64,000 bases of DNA, from positions 1 to 64,000 of the forward strand of contig NZ_SETE01000009.1 of NCBI RefSeq assembly GCF_004152935.1. The letters run 5' to 3'. The translations under genes and the position numbers were made by a program. The notes under the pieces are model-generated. The model saw only the letters and a list, made by a program, of their open reading frames with translations, was not told the origin of the DNA and ran no database searches. Shown here piece after piece: positions 24,847 to 33,336 of the stretch (position 1 is the first letter of the stretch; each line of letters begins with the position of its first letter). This DNA comes from Brumimicrobium glaciale. GTDB lineage: Bacteria > Bacteroidota > Bacteroidia > Flavobacteriales_D > Crocinitomicaceae.

Positions 24847-27660
24847 ATGAAAAAAATACTACTATTAAAATTCTTTTTATTCTCCTCTTTAATCCTTTCA
24901 GCACAATGTTTTGAGACTTTAAACTTTGGTGGTGCTCATACAGTTGGTAAAAAACCTGATGGCACTTTGTGGGGATGGGGAGCAGCCTCTTACGGCAATT
25001 TATTAACAACTAACCTAACAGAGCCTTTACCTATTCAATTGGGAACAGAAACTAATTGGAATAATATAAGTAATGGAACTAATAATACTTTTGCGATCAA
25101 GAACAATGGCACACTTTGGGGATGTGGAAGTAATCAATATGGATCCTTAGGGGTTAATTCGTCCAACCTTAATTTCACCCTTTTTCAACAAATTACAACA
25201 GCAAATAACTGGGTTAAGGTAGCTCCTACTTTTGGTTTTACAATAGCCTTAAAAGCAGATGGAACTATTTGGGCATGGGGTCAAAATGATAATTATCAAT
25301 TGGGAAACTCACCAGCTTCACCCGAACAATTGTTTCCTCTTCAAGTAGGAACAGATACTGATTGGGTAGAGATTGCAACAGGGACTAATAGAATATCCTT
25401 TGCAATAAAAGCCGATGGCACGATATGGGGGTGGGGAAAGAATAGTTCCTCTATTATAGTTTTAGGCTCTGGTACAGCAACTGTTGCCATCCCCACTCAG
25501 GTAGGTACAGACACTGACTGGCTTACCATGAGTGTTGGATCCCAGCACATTTTAGCCAAAAAAGTTGATAGTACTTTGTGGTCATGGGGTGGTGGGGCAG
25601 GCTTAGGAGTCGGTGGAACACCTCCTGTCACTAATACTCCGCAACAAATTTCAACAGATAAATGGATCAGTTTTTCCGCAGGTACAAATACTTCCTTTGG
25701 AATCAAAGAAGATGGTACTCTTTGGGCATGGGGTTTTAATACAAATGGTCAATTGGGAGATGGGACCTCGACAGATCGATTAGCACCGACACAAATTGGA
25801 ACAGAAACTAATTGGGCGACGGTTGAAGCGGGTAAATACGCCACAACAGTAGCTACAAAAACAGATGGGACAGTTTGGTATTGGGGGCGCAATTATTATG
25901 GAGAATTTGGTAATGGTTCTAGTTATGGTACTGCATATTACAATACTCCTACGCAAACCATAGGTATTTGTGTAACGCAGGCAGTTGGCGGTGGTCCAAC
26001 CTATATTAATTCCGCCATTTCAACTGTAACTTCTACTAATGCCAACGGAGTTGGAACAGCAGTTGGAGATAGTGTAAGATTAATTGGTGTTGTGCATTGC
26101 CAAAACTATAGCAGTTCAGGATATGACTTCGTAATCATCGATTCCAATAATGACGGAATCACCTTGAAAAGTCCAACAAGCATCAATGGTTATGTTCCCA
26201 CAGAAGGTGATGAAATTGAAGTAGAAGGAAAAATCACACAAATTAATGGTTTATTACAAATTATTCCTGATAACATTTTAATAAACCAATCAAATGCACC
26301 TCTCCAAACTCCAATGATTATTACAGTTTTAGATGAAACAACAGAGAGTCAGTCCATCAAATTAGAGAATCTTTCTTTGGTAAACGGAGAAACGATGTGG
26401 CCAAGCAATGGAAATATTGAAGTCTCTAATGGAACAGATAATTTTACAGTTAATGTGCCAGCGGTTTCTGCTTTAGCAGGAACTCCAACACCAGGAACTA
26501 ATTTTCATTTAACAGGACTGGGTAAGCAAAACGACGCTTCAAACCCTTATAATGATGGATATCAAATTTATCCTTGTGGAGTAACACCAGTGAGTACAGG
26601 TCCAACCTATACCAATTCAACTATTGGAGCTATTTCAGGAGTCAACCCTGACGGAACTGGAATTTCAATTGGAGATAATGTTAGTGTAACAGGCGTTGTG
26701 CATTGCCAAAATTACAGCAGTTCAGGATATGATTTAACCATGATAGATTCCAATAACGACGGGATTAATCTGTTTAGCTTAGTTAATGTAAACGGTTACA
26801 TTCCCACAGAAGGAGATGAAATAAAGGTAGATGGTGAAATTGAGCAATTCAACGGAATGTTGCGTATTAATCCTGCAAGTATTACAGTTTTACAACAAGG
26901 TGCTGCATTGCAAACACCAACGAACACTGGACTTTTAGATGAAGCAACAGAGAGTCAGTCCATCAAACTAGAGAATCTTTCTTTGGTAAACGGAGAAACG
27001 ATATGGCCAACTAATGGAAACATTGAAGTAACCAATGGAACAGATGATTTTACAGTTAACGTTCCATCAGCTTCAGCCATAGCAGGAACACCAACACCAA
27101 CTGATTTTTTCAACCTTACAGGAATAGGAAAACAAAATGATAGTTCTCTTCCTTATGATTCAGGATATGAAATTTTCCCTTGTGGAGTTGAACCTCTTTG
27201 TAATATTGATGTTTCCACAACTTTAGACACAGGAACAGTTACGGTTACAGATTTAGGTCTAAATTACCAATGGATAGATTGCGCTGATAGTTCTGTTATT
27301 ACTGGAGAAACTGGGGAGTCGTTTACGGCAACAGTAGCAGGAGATTATGCGGTGATCATTACGGATGGGAATTGTGTAGATACTTCTGCTTGTGTTTTTG
27401 TTGATGTTTTGAGTTTGGAAGAGAATGAGTTGAAAGGTATTTCAGTTTACCCGAATCCTATTTCGGATGAGTTAAACATCAATAACGAAAAGGGGGTTTT
27501 AGTTTCCATGGAAATGATTGATGCAAAGGGAAGTGTGGTTGTGTCTTCTAAAGAGGCTTCAAACAGTTTTACTTTTAATACTGGAGAACTGAATTCCGGA
27601 GTATATATCTTGATTGTAAGATCAGAGAAGTCGGTGAAAACATTTAAGGTGGTTAAATAA
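24847..27660 (+). CDS. RCC1-repeat T9SS surface protein B2 with doubled OB-fold domain
   Basis: 937 aa, about 200 longer than B1. It has the same signal peptide (ending LSAQC), RCC1-type propeller (about 25-370) and type A T9SS sorting domain (ISVYPNPISDELNI). The OB-fold-like domain occurs twice in tandem, at about 383-580 and 585-780. Both copies start GPTY and share GVVHCQNYSSSGYD, EGDEI and LENLSLVNGET. The second copy accounts for the length difference. The DNA of the two domains is also similar, so the duplication is recent. A surface adhesin or binding role is inferred. Confidence 0.85.
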   Translation: MKKILLLKFFLFSSLILSAQCFETLNFGGAHTVGKKPDGTLWGWGAASYGNLLTTNLTEPLPIQLGTETNWNNISNGTNNTFAIKNNGTLWGCGSNQYGSLGVNSSNLNFTLFQQITTANNWVKVAPTFGFTIALKADGTIWAWGQNDNYQLGNSPASPEQLFPLQVGTDTDWVEIATGTNRISFAIKADGTIWGWGKNSSSIIVLGSGTATVAIPTQVGTDTDWLTMSVGSQHILAKKVDSTLWSWGGGAGLGVGGTPPVTNTPQQISTDKWISFSAGTNTSFGIKEDGTLWAWGFNTNGQLGDGTSTDRLAPTQIGTETNWATVEAGKYATTVATKTDGTVWYWGRNYYGEFGNGSSYGTAYYNTPTQTIGICVTQAVGGGPTYINSAISTVTSTNANGVGTAVGDSVRLIGVVHCQNYSSSGYDFVIIDSNNDGITLKSPTSINGYVPTEGDEIEVEGKITQINGLLQIIPDNILINQSNAPLQTPMIITVLDETTESQSIKLENLSLVNGETMWPSNGNIEVSNGTDNFTVNVPAVSALAGTPTPGTNFHLTGLGKQNDASNPYNDGYQIYPCGVTPVSTGPTYTNSTIGAISGVNPDGTGISIGDNVSVTGVVHCQNYSSSGYDLTMIDSNNDGINLFSLVNVNGYIPTEGDEIKVDGEIEQFNGMLRINPASITVLQQGAALQTPTNTGLLDEATESQSIKLENLSLVNGETIWPTNGNIEVTNGTDDFTVNVPSASAIAGTPTPTDFFNLTGIGKQNDSSLPYDSGYEIFPCGVEPLCNIDVSTTLDTGTVTVTDLGLNYQWIDCADSSVITGETGESFTATVAGDYAVIITDGNCVDTSACVFVDVLSLEENELKGISVYPNPISDELNINNEKGVLVSMEMIDAKGSVVVSSKEASNSFTFNTGELNSGVYILIVRSEKSVKTFKVVK

Positions 27661-27689
27661 TATCGTAATATATACTTTCTTTTATTTAT

Positions 27690-27719
27690 AAAAAGTCTCT
27701 CATTCGAGAGGCTTTTTTT
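27690..27719. terminator. Bidirectional terminator after B2
   Basis: AAAAGTCTCTC and GAGAGGCTTTT pair around ATTC with one G-T pair, and are followed by seven T. The A-run on the other side lets it also end the minus-strand gene at 27737. A similar stem ends the first tRNA-Lys at 28.5 kb. Confidence 0.85.
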
Positions 27720-27736
27720 GTAATATTTTGTGGGAA

Positions 27737-27925
27737 TCAAAACAAAACTTCCTCCACCTCATCCACGTCCAAACCTAAATAATTAGAACATTCCTTTATC
27801 GTAACATACTGATGTGATTTTTTTAGATAGTGTTCTTTCATTTTCTTAATGAGTTCTCGAGAATATCGTTCAGACTTTCCAGTGATGATCATGACGTCTT
27901 TTGTATGGAGAACGATACGCTTCAT
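27737..27925 (-). CDS. Small conserved protein, likely DNA-binding (full-length copy)
   Basis: 62 aa. It begins MKRIVLHTKDVMIITGKSER and ends in DVDEVEEVLF. The pattern of short helices (GKSERYSRELIKKMKEHY; TIKECSNYLGLDVDEV) resembles a small winged-helix or excisionase-like fold in which 'YVTIKECSNYLGL' would be the helix-turn-helix. A truncated second copy lies at 19.9 kb. The two bracket the duplicated T9SS genes, which hints at a mobile or recombination history. The function is not known. Confidence 0.6.
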   Translation of the reverse strand: MKRIVLHTKDVMIITGKSERYSRELIKKMKEHYLKKSHQYVTIKECSNYLGLDVDEVEEVLF

Positions 27926-28037
27926 TATTCTTATAATTATTTGGTGCTATTTGATGTTTATGATACTTTATCCATACATCATCTATACACCTTCAGTAGC
28001 CTTGATATATACATATTGAGACTGTTTTCAGCCTTGA

Positions 28038-28118
28038 ATGCAAAATTATAGGAAATTAAACGATAAAGAAAAGGCAAAAACACAGCAAATCAGCATAAAG
28101 ATTATGGAACGGAAGTGA
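28038..28118 (+). CDS. Very short ORF, possible gene remnant
   Basis: 26 codons from ATG to TGA (MQNYRKLNDKEKAKTQQISI, then KIMERK). Short basic peptides of this kind occur as remnants in Bacteroidota accessory regions. It lies 120 bp before another fragment. There is no other support. Confidence 0.2.
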   Translation: MQNYRKLNDKEKAKTQQISIKIMERK

Positions 28119-28237
28119 TTCCTTTTTATACGCCCATTGATAAAGTAGTTTTGAAGTATCGATTTCAAGTCGCGACGAAATTTGACCAATGTTGGGAAAG
28201 TCCCAACAGGATATTTTAAAACTAAAATTGAATAATC

Positions 28238-28360
28238 ATGGCAAGACAAAAAGGAATAATCAAGCTTACTGGTAAGATTGGGGATTTGTCCTTCTACAAG
28301 TCGAAAGACGGGTATTTGGCACGTGAGAAAGGTGGTGTTGACACCAAACCTGTCACCTAA
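28238..28360 (+). pseudogene. Truncated gene, 'MARQKG' small-protein family
   Basis: 40 codons beginning MARQKGIIKLTGKIGD and containing FYKSKDGYLAREKGGVD. I recognise this start from a Bacteroidota family whose members are about 130-150 aa; here the frame stops soon after GGVD. The 3' part has been replaced by a stretch with repeated GGTGACA/TGTCACC words. It may be a fragment left by recombination. Function of the family is unknown to me. Confidence 0.6.
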
Positions 28361-28439
28361 GTATTAAAATTGTCTGGTGACAACTTTAGTTTTCTTGTCA
28401 CCAAAATACTGAAAATATTTGGTGACAGCATGGGTGACA
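28351..28439. repeat. Cluster of GGTGACA / TGTCACC words
   Basis: Five copies of the 7-mer in both orientations: TGTCACC at 28351 and 28396, GGTGACA at 28376, 28421 and 28433. Inverted pairs could form small hairpins. The rest of 28361-28530 holds nothing recognisable. Confidence 0.5.
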
Positions 28440-28532
28440 AAATCTATGTTGTCAATTAGTTTTGTTTGCTTTTGATAAAAGTTGAGAAATGGCTAGGAGT
28501 GCGGGTTTTGGTAATATTTAGTGGTATATAAC

Positions 28533-28561
28533 AAAAAAAGCCTCTCGAATGAGAAGCTTTT
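28533..28561 (-). terminator. Terminator of the first tRNA-Lys
   Basis: On the minus strand AAAAGCTTCTC pairs with GAGAGGCTTTT around ATTC, followed by seven T. It lies 2 bp past the tRNA 3' end and resembles the stem at 27690. Confidence 0.85.
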
Positions 28562-28563
28562 AG

Positions 28564-28636
28564 TGATCCCGCTGGGGTTCGAACCCAGGACCCTTACATT
28601 AAAAGTGTAATGCTCTACCAGCTGAGCTACGGAATC
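28564..28636 (-). tRNA. tRNA-Lys (anticodon TTT), copy 1
   Basis: 73 nt cloverleaf on the minus strand. The acceptor stem is GATTCCG with CGGGATC and the discriminator base is A. The D-arm is AGCTCAGCTGGTAGAGC, the anticodon loop CTTTTAA gives TTT, and the T-arm has GGTTCGAACC. The 3' CCA is not encoded. A second identical gene lies 335 bp upstream in the same direction. Confidence 0.95.
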
Positions 28637-28858
28637 ATTTATTAAAGTATTTCAAATATTCTGCTACTTGTGCCGATTTATATCGAGAAGCTACAGAATC
28701 TAATCCTATCTAATTTCTTGTTTCTTAAAAATCGATTTTCTTAAGAGATGACAAAATTACTATTATTGTTTAAAACCTCACTATTTAAAAGAAATAAAAA
28801 TCATTAAATTTTTATTTTCTTTCTAAAGTGACAAACAACATTTCAAATTTTATAAAAT

Positions 28859-28892
28859 AAAAAGCCAACCTGTTATTACAAATTGGCTTTTT
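28859..28892 (-). terminator. Terminator of the second tRNA-Lys
   Basis: AAAGCCAA and TTGGCTTT pair around a 14-base loop, with T-runs on both sides. It lies just downstream of the second tRNA gene on the minus strand. Confidence 0.8.
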
Positions 28893-28898
28893 AATTAG

Positions 28899-28971
28899 TG
28901 ATCCCGCTGGGGTTCGAACCCAGGACCCTTACATTAAAAGTGTAATGCTCTACCAGCTGAGCTACGGAATC
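28899..28971 (-). tRNA. tRNA-Lys (anticodon TTT), copy 2
   Basis: 73 nt, identical in sequence to the copy at 28564-28636, with the same TTT anticodon and no encoded CCA. About 70 bp upstream of both tRNAs are also near-identical, so this is a tandem duplication that includes the promoter region. Confidence 0.95.
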
Positions 28972-29260
28972 ATTTATTAAAGTATTTCAAATTTTCTACG
29001 ACTTGTGCCGATTTTTATCGGGAAGCTACAGAATCTTATTTCAATCTAATCTTTTTATAACTTCAACAAAAACCGTTGTTTTTGCGTTTTTTATATTGTG
29101 ATTGCGGGTGCAAATATACTGGGTTTATTTAGATTGACAAGTGTAAAATGTGTTTTTTTTGATTTAATTTTTTGATTTAATTTGAACCAGTTGATTTTTA
29201 AGTGATAGTACATTGGTTTTTTTTTAAAATAATTACGAGAATAATTCTTAACGGTTTATT

Positions 29261-29268
29261 TATCTTTG
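29261..29268 (+). promoter_or_regulatory. -7 promoter element of the shikimate kinase gene
   Basis: TATCTTTG fits TAnnTTTG and ends only 5 bp before the ATG at 29274. The transcript would have almost no leader. This also supports the ATG at 29274 over the upstream in-frame start. Confidence 0.5.
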
Positions 29269-29273
29269 ATGCT

Positions 29274-29798
29274 ATGCAAAGTAATCTTATATTTTTGATC
29301 GGTTTTATGGGAGTTGGTAAAACAACAATAGGGAAGAGGCTGGCCAGTAAACTAAATATTCCTTTCGTCGATTTAGATCAAGAAATTGAAGAGAAATTTA
29401 AAATAAGCATAAATGAATTCTTTTCAAAGTATGGAGAAGCAACTTTTAGAAAAGAAGAAACTAAAATGCTTGAAAGCGTAATTACTAAATTTGATAAAGG
29501 AATTATTTCAGTGGGTGGCGGACTTCCTTGTTTTAATCAGAATATGGAACGGATGAATGCTAATGGAACAACTTGCTATTTGCATAGACCAGCCAAAGAA
29601 CTTTTTCAAAGACTTATTAATAGCAAAACTGATCGTCCGCTGCTTAGGGACTTAAATGATGATGAATTGCTGAGTTTTATAGATACTAAGTTACTTGAAA
29701 GAGAAGTTTACTATAATCAGGCGCAGTTTAAATTTACGCGAGAAGAACAGGAACTCAATCAAATAATTACAGTTTTGAACATTAATGAAGTTAAATGA
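29274..29798 (+). CDS. aroK: Shikimate kinase
   Basis: 174 aa from the ATG at 29274, the usual length. A longer frame from 29202 adds 24 residues and would start upstream of the -7 element. The Walker A loop is GFMGVGKTT, the shikimate-binding Asp-Leu-Asp is in FVDLDQEIE, then GEATFRKEE, the GGG of SVGGGLP, and DRPLL of the lid. It phosphorylates shikimate at the 3-hydroxyl with ATP, the fifth step of the chorismate pathway, in the cytoplasm. It is not in an operon with other aro genes here. Confidence 0.93.
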   Translation: MQSNLIFLIGFMGVGKTTIGKRLASKLNIPFVDLDQEIEEKFKISINEFFSKYGEATFRKEETKMLESVITKFDKGIISVGGGLPCFNQNMERMNANGTTCYLHRPAKELFQRLINSKTDRPLLRDLNDDELLSFIDTKLLEREVYYNQAQFKFTREEQELNQIITVLNINEVK

Positions 29799-29800
29799 AA

Positions 29801-30187
29801 TTAAAATTCCTTTTTTAACAGCCATTCATAAGCATCTTCATCATTTTTGAAAATTTTACTATTCGGAACATTTTCATGTCTAAACATTCGTCCCAATAAT
29901 AGTTTCATAGGTAAGGAATTAACTACTAGTGCCATTATGTTTTCGAAATTATTACCTTCAAAATAATAATCACACGCTGCATCTGTTGGCAAAACTAAGC
30001 TTCCTCTTGTATCAATGATTGCTTTATATGGCTTGCCTTCAGAGTGCAAATTCATAAATCTATATTGACTTCTAGCTTCTTCAATATCATAAATAGAGGA
30101 GGTGTCCTTCAGTTTAAAAATAAATATTCCTTCATTATCTATTGTTATCCTGGCTACGGGACTATCATATTCGATTTTATTTAACAT
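29801..30187 (-). CDS. Hypothetical protein, STAS/SpoIIAA-like
   Basis: 128 aa, soluble, no signal. The order of strands and helices (ARITIDNEGIFIFKLKD; KPYKAIIDTRG; ALVVNSLPMKLLLGRMF; DEDAYEWLLKK) fits the SpoIIAA/STAS-like alpha/beta fold of several Bacteroidota proteins of this size. The final 'DEDAYEWLL' helix is typical of that group. It is convergent with aroK with 2 bp between stops. Role unknown; small-molecule or lipid binding is only a possibility. Confidence 0.6.
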   Translation of the reverse strand: MLNKIEYDSPVARITIDNEGIFIFKLKDTSSIYDIEEARSQYRFMNLHSEGKPYKAIIDTRGSLVLPTDAACDYYFEGNNFENIMALVVNSLPMKLLLGRMFRHENVPNSKIFKNDEDAYEWLLKKEF

Positions 30188-31053
30188 AACAAGTAGTGTT
30201 TTTTTACGATGTGACCAAATATAAATTTAAAAAGTTAGATTCAATCCACATTAAGCTATTATTTATATAGTTATTCTTGTGTTTTGAGAATCTCTCTTAT
30301 TTACCGAACTGTTATTTTAGGGTTTCAAAATGGTTGTTTCGTGTCGTGAACAACATAATCTTTGTTGTTATTAAATATTTTAATTTGTAACAAAAAGGAC
30401 TTTAAGAATGATTTTGTGTAGGAATATTATTTCAAATAAGGGCTATTTTTCTAGAATTATTTGAATTAGAGAAATACTTATAGGTAATGAAATTTGAGGT
30501 TATTAGTAACCTCAAGGTTAGTCAATTATAAAACGATAATCTTTGCTTTACATATTTAAAAGTGAAACGATTACTTTATTCTGTCAAACTTATAATCGTA
30601 TCGAGTATTCAAATACAATTATTGGGCTGCCAATATAGGTCGTTAATTGGAGAATGTTTTTAATATGCCTTAACTTCATCTTAGCCCACGGAGTGGGTGA
30701 CATGTTAATAAAAAAACGAATAACGTTTTTTAAAAAGCCACAGAGTGGTGACACGTTATAAATACATCGTCAAATTCTCTTAAACAAAATAGAGTATTCG
30801 CAAAATTGAAACACATTCACATGCCGCCACTCTGTGGCTTTATGCTATTACTGGGTAGCTAAAGCTACTAACATTTCACCACTCCTGTGGCGATTATAAA
30901 TAAGCCGAATCATAATCATCCATTTCAGAAAAGTATAATAGTTTTTCTGTTACTCGAGATAATTAGGAGTGACAATAAGTTTTTATAATGAATATGGGAT
31001 TACAGTTAACGACTTAGCTTGGTAACCCAATACTATTATAATAAGCATATATC
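30188..31053. other. Long intergenic region, no gene seen
   Basis: About 870 AT-rich bases. The only structure is a group of REP-like repeats at 30683-30904 (listed apart) and the proA terminator at its right edge. No open frame or RNA was recognised. Confidence 0.5.
30683..30904. repeat. REP-like repeats, four copies in both orientations
   Basis: Two direct copies (30683-30710 and 30737-30765) with the core CCACrGAGTGGTGACA are followed by two inverted copies (30820-30844 and 30871-30904) with GCCACTCTGTGGC-like cores. Each contains a short dyad, CCAC...GTGG. They resemble interspersed palindromic elements of Bacteroidota intergenic DNA. Confidence 0.65.
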
Positions 31054-31099
31054 AAAAAAACCTCCATTTTATAAAACCAATGGCTTAATAAAATGGAGG
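31054..31099 (-). terminator. Terminator of the proline operon
   Basis: CCTCCATTTTAT (31061 on) pairs with its inverse ending at 31099, about 12 bp of stem, followed on the minus strand by seven T. It lies 38 bp past the proA stop. Confidence 0.85.
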
Positions 31100-31136
31100 A
31101 ATCTATATTTTTTAAATCTATATCATTCAATGCGTG

Positions 31137-32333
31137 TTACCTCACTTGACCATCACCAAAAACATAGTATTTATTCGTTGTTAATTGTTTCAATCCTAGT
31201 GGGCCTCTGTGGTGTAATTTGTCTGTACTAATCGCTAATTCAGCACCAACTCCCATCGCTCCACCGTCAGTGAATCGAGTAGATGCATTTTGATAAACAG
31301 CAGCACTGTCAATTTGCTCCATAAATGTCAATGCTTCGTCTTTGTCTTCAGTCATTATAATTGAAGAGTGTTTTCCTGAATTCTCATTAATTTTATCAAT
31401 TGCTTCCTCTTGAGAATCAACTGTTCCAATTAAGATTTTCATGGCTAGAAATTCTTCTTTCCAAACAGCTTCGTTTTCCATTAGTTCTCTTTCAGAAAGA
31501 ACCGATTTCGTTTTTTTATCTACGATAATTTCTACTCCTGCTTTAGATAAAACAGCATCTAAATCTTTCAATTTATCTGCATAAGCATCAATATTACTGT
31601 CGATAAGAATATTATCTAAAGCATTACAAGCAGATGTTTTGTCTGTTTTCGCATTGAGCATAACTTTAATTGTTTTTGCCCAATCTGCTTTTGGAGAAAT
31701 ATACATAAAGTTGTTTCCTCTTCCAGAAATTAAAACAGCACATTTAGCATGTTGCTTCACAAACTCAATTAATCGTTCTCCACCTCTAGGAACAATCAAA
31801 TCTAATTTCTCGGTTGGATTTCTTAGAAACTCCTGTGTTTCATCTCTATTCATTTCCAACATCTTGATCCAATCTTTGTCTAGATCGTTTGCTGCAAGTG
31901 CTTCGTGCCAACATTTTACTAAAACTTTGTTGCTATTGGAAGCCTCACGACCACCTTTCAATAAGATCTTATTATTGGCTTTAAATGCTAAAACAGCAGC
32001 TTCAATAGTAACATCAGGACGAGATTCATAAATTATCATTATCGTTCCAAAAGGATCGGTTTTATTGATAATCTCTAAACCATTTTCTAATTTTAATTCA
32101 GAAATCTTCTTTCCCACAGGATCTTCTTGTCCTTTCACCTGACGAATTGCTGTAATCATTCCGTCAATTTTATCTTGATCTACAACCAATCGGTCATATA
32201 GCGCTTGATCGTCTCTTTCAAAAGCGTCAAGGTCTTTTTTATTTTCAGCGAGAATTTCATCTCTTTTTGCGTCGATAATATCAATCATCGACTGTAAAAC
32301 GTTATTCTTTTTGTCTGTATCTAAAAATTTCAT
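31137..32333 (-). CDS. proA: Glutamate-5-semialdehyde dehydrogenase (gamma-glutamyl phosphate reductase)
   Basis: 398 aa from the ATG at 32333. An upstream in-frame start at 32378 would add 15 residues of Asn/Lys-rich leader. Family marks include IIYESRPDVTIEAA, LKGGREASNSN and the nucleophilic Cys in DKTSACNALDN, and the C-terminal HHRGPLGL. It reduces gamma-glutamyl phosphate with NADPH to glutamate semialdehyde, which cyclises to pyrroline-5-carboxylate. It is the last gene of proC-proB-proA. The gap to proB is about 170 bp. Confidence 0.95.
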   Translation of the reverse strand: MKFLDTDKKNNVLQSMIDIIDAKRDEILAENKKDLDAFERDDQALYDRLVVDQDKIDGMITAIRQVKGQEDPVGKKISELKLENGLEIINKTDPFGTIMIIYESRPDVTIEAAVLAFKANNKILLKGGREASNSNKVLVKCWHEALAANDLDKDWIKMLEMNRDETQEFLRNPTEKLDLIVPRGGERLIEFVKQHAKCAVLISGRGNNFMYISPKADWAKTIKVMLNAKTDKTSACNALDNILIDSNIDAYADKLKDLDAVLSKAGVEIIVDKKTKSVLSERELMENEAVWKEEFLAMKILIGTVDSQEEAIDKINENSGKHSSIIMTEDKDEALTFMEQIDSAAVYQNASTRFTDGGAMGVGAELAISTDKLHHRGPLGLKQLTTNKYYVFGDGQVR

Positions 32334-32500
32334 TTCTGTTGTTATTTTTTTGTAATTGTTTGTTTTTGAATTCTTCAATAAATTTAACTATCAATGTTAA
32401 TGGATATCATCTATTCGCAATGGACGATTTACAAATCGTCCCTACATTATCTCTTCGAATAATGTTTTCTTTTGAATATTTGATTAATTCATAATTAATT

Positions 32501-33274
32501 TTATTCGAATTTTGTTCCAACTTCCTTACCCTCCAAGATATCTATGATAATATTATCTTCTTTACCATTGGCAATATATGTTGGAATATTTTTAATGGCT
32601 GCAGATTTGGCGATTTTTAATTTTGAACCCATTCCACCGCGGCCTTCTCCTTCACCTTTTTCAGATTCTTGAACATATTTTTCAACGTTTTCATCACCTT
32701 TTACATGGTGTAAAAGTTTAGAATCATCATCATCTGGATGACCAGTGTAAAGTCCATCAGTATCTGTTAACATGATCAGCATGTCGGCATTTACCAATTC
32801 TGCAACTAAACTCGCCAATTCATCATTGTCAGAAAACATCGACATTGTTAGTGAAACAGCGTCATCTTCATTTGCGATAGGAATAATTCCTTCATTTAAT
32901 AAAGCTTCATAGCAATTGATCATGTTGTCTCTGTATTCGCCAGGAGCAAAGTCTCTTTTGGTTGCTAAAACTTGTGCACAACTCATCCCAAAATCATGAA
33001 ACATTGAATAATAGTGTCTCATTAATCTTGGTTGACCAACTGATGAAAATACTTGTCGGCGAGTGGTTGGATCAATAGCAGAGCAATCTCCTAGTACTTC
33101 TTTACCAGCAATTGCGGAACCAGATGATACTAATATTGTAATAATATCTCTTTCGTATAAATAAGCGATTTGACGAACTAGATTTTTTAGTATAGGACCA
33201 ACGATTCTGTTGTTTTTGTTGGTCATTACGTTTGTTCCTACTTTTATAACTACTCTTTTTTTGAATGTATGCAA
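32501..33274 (-). CDS. proB: Glutamate 5-kinase, without PUA domain
   Basis: 257 aa: one amino-acid-kinase domain only. Many ProB proteins carry a further C-terminal PUA domain of about 100 residues, which is absent here. Visible marks are VVIKVGTNVMT, the VSSGSAIAGKEVLG loop, ANEDDAV, LLTDTDGLY-like MLTDTDGLY and GGMGSKLKIAKSAA. It phosphorylates glutamate, the first step of proline synthesis. The start is TTG at 33274: a stop lies two codons upstream, and the next Met is inside the kinase core. Feedback control by proline is likely but not visible. Confidence 0.93.
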   Translation of the reverse strand: MHTFKKRVVIKVGTNVMTNKNNRIVGPILKNLVRQIAYLYERDIITILVSSGSAIAGKEVLGDCSAIDPTTRRQVFSSVGQPRLMRHYYSMFHDFGMSCAQVLATKRDFAPGEYRDNMINCYEALLNEGIIPIANEDDAVSLTMSMFSDNDELASLVAELVNADMLIMLTDTDGLYTGHPDDDDSKLLHHVKGDENVEKYVQESEKGEGEGRGGMGSKLKIAKSAAIKNIPTYIANGKEDNIIIDILEGKEVGTKFE

Positions 33275-33336
33275 AACTTAATTTGTATTAGTTAATATTT
33301 GATTTAAAATTTATTATTTGAACTTTTAGGCTAAAT

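Noticed and set aside
28046-28249. 67-codon minus-strand open frame
   Set aside because: It overlaps the small plus-strand frame and the start of the MARQKG fragment and has no recognisable content.
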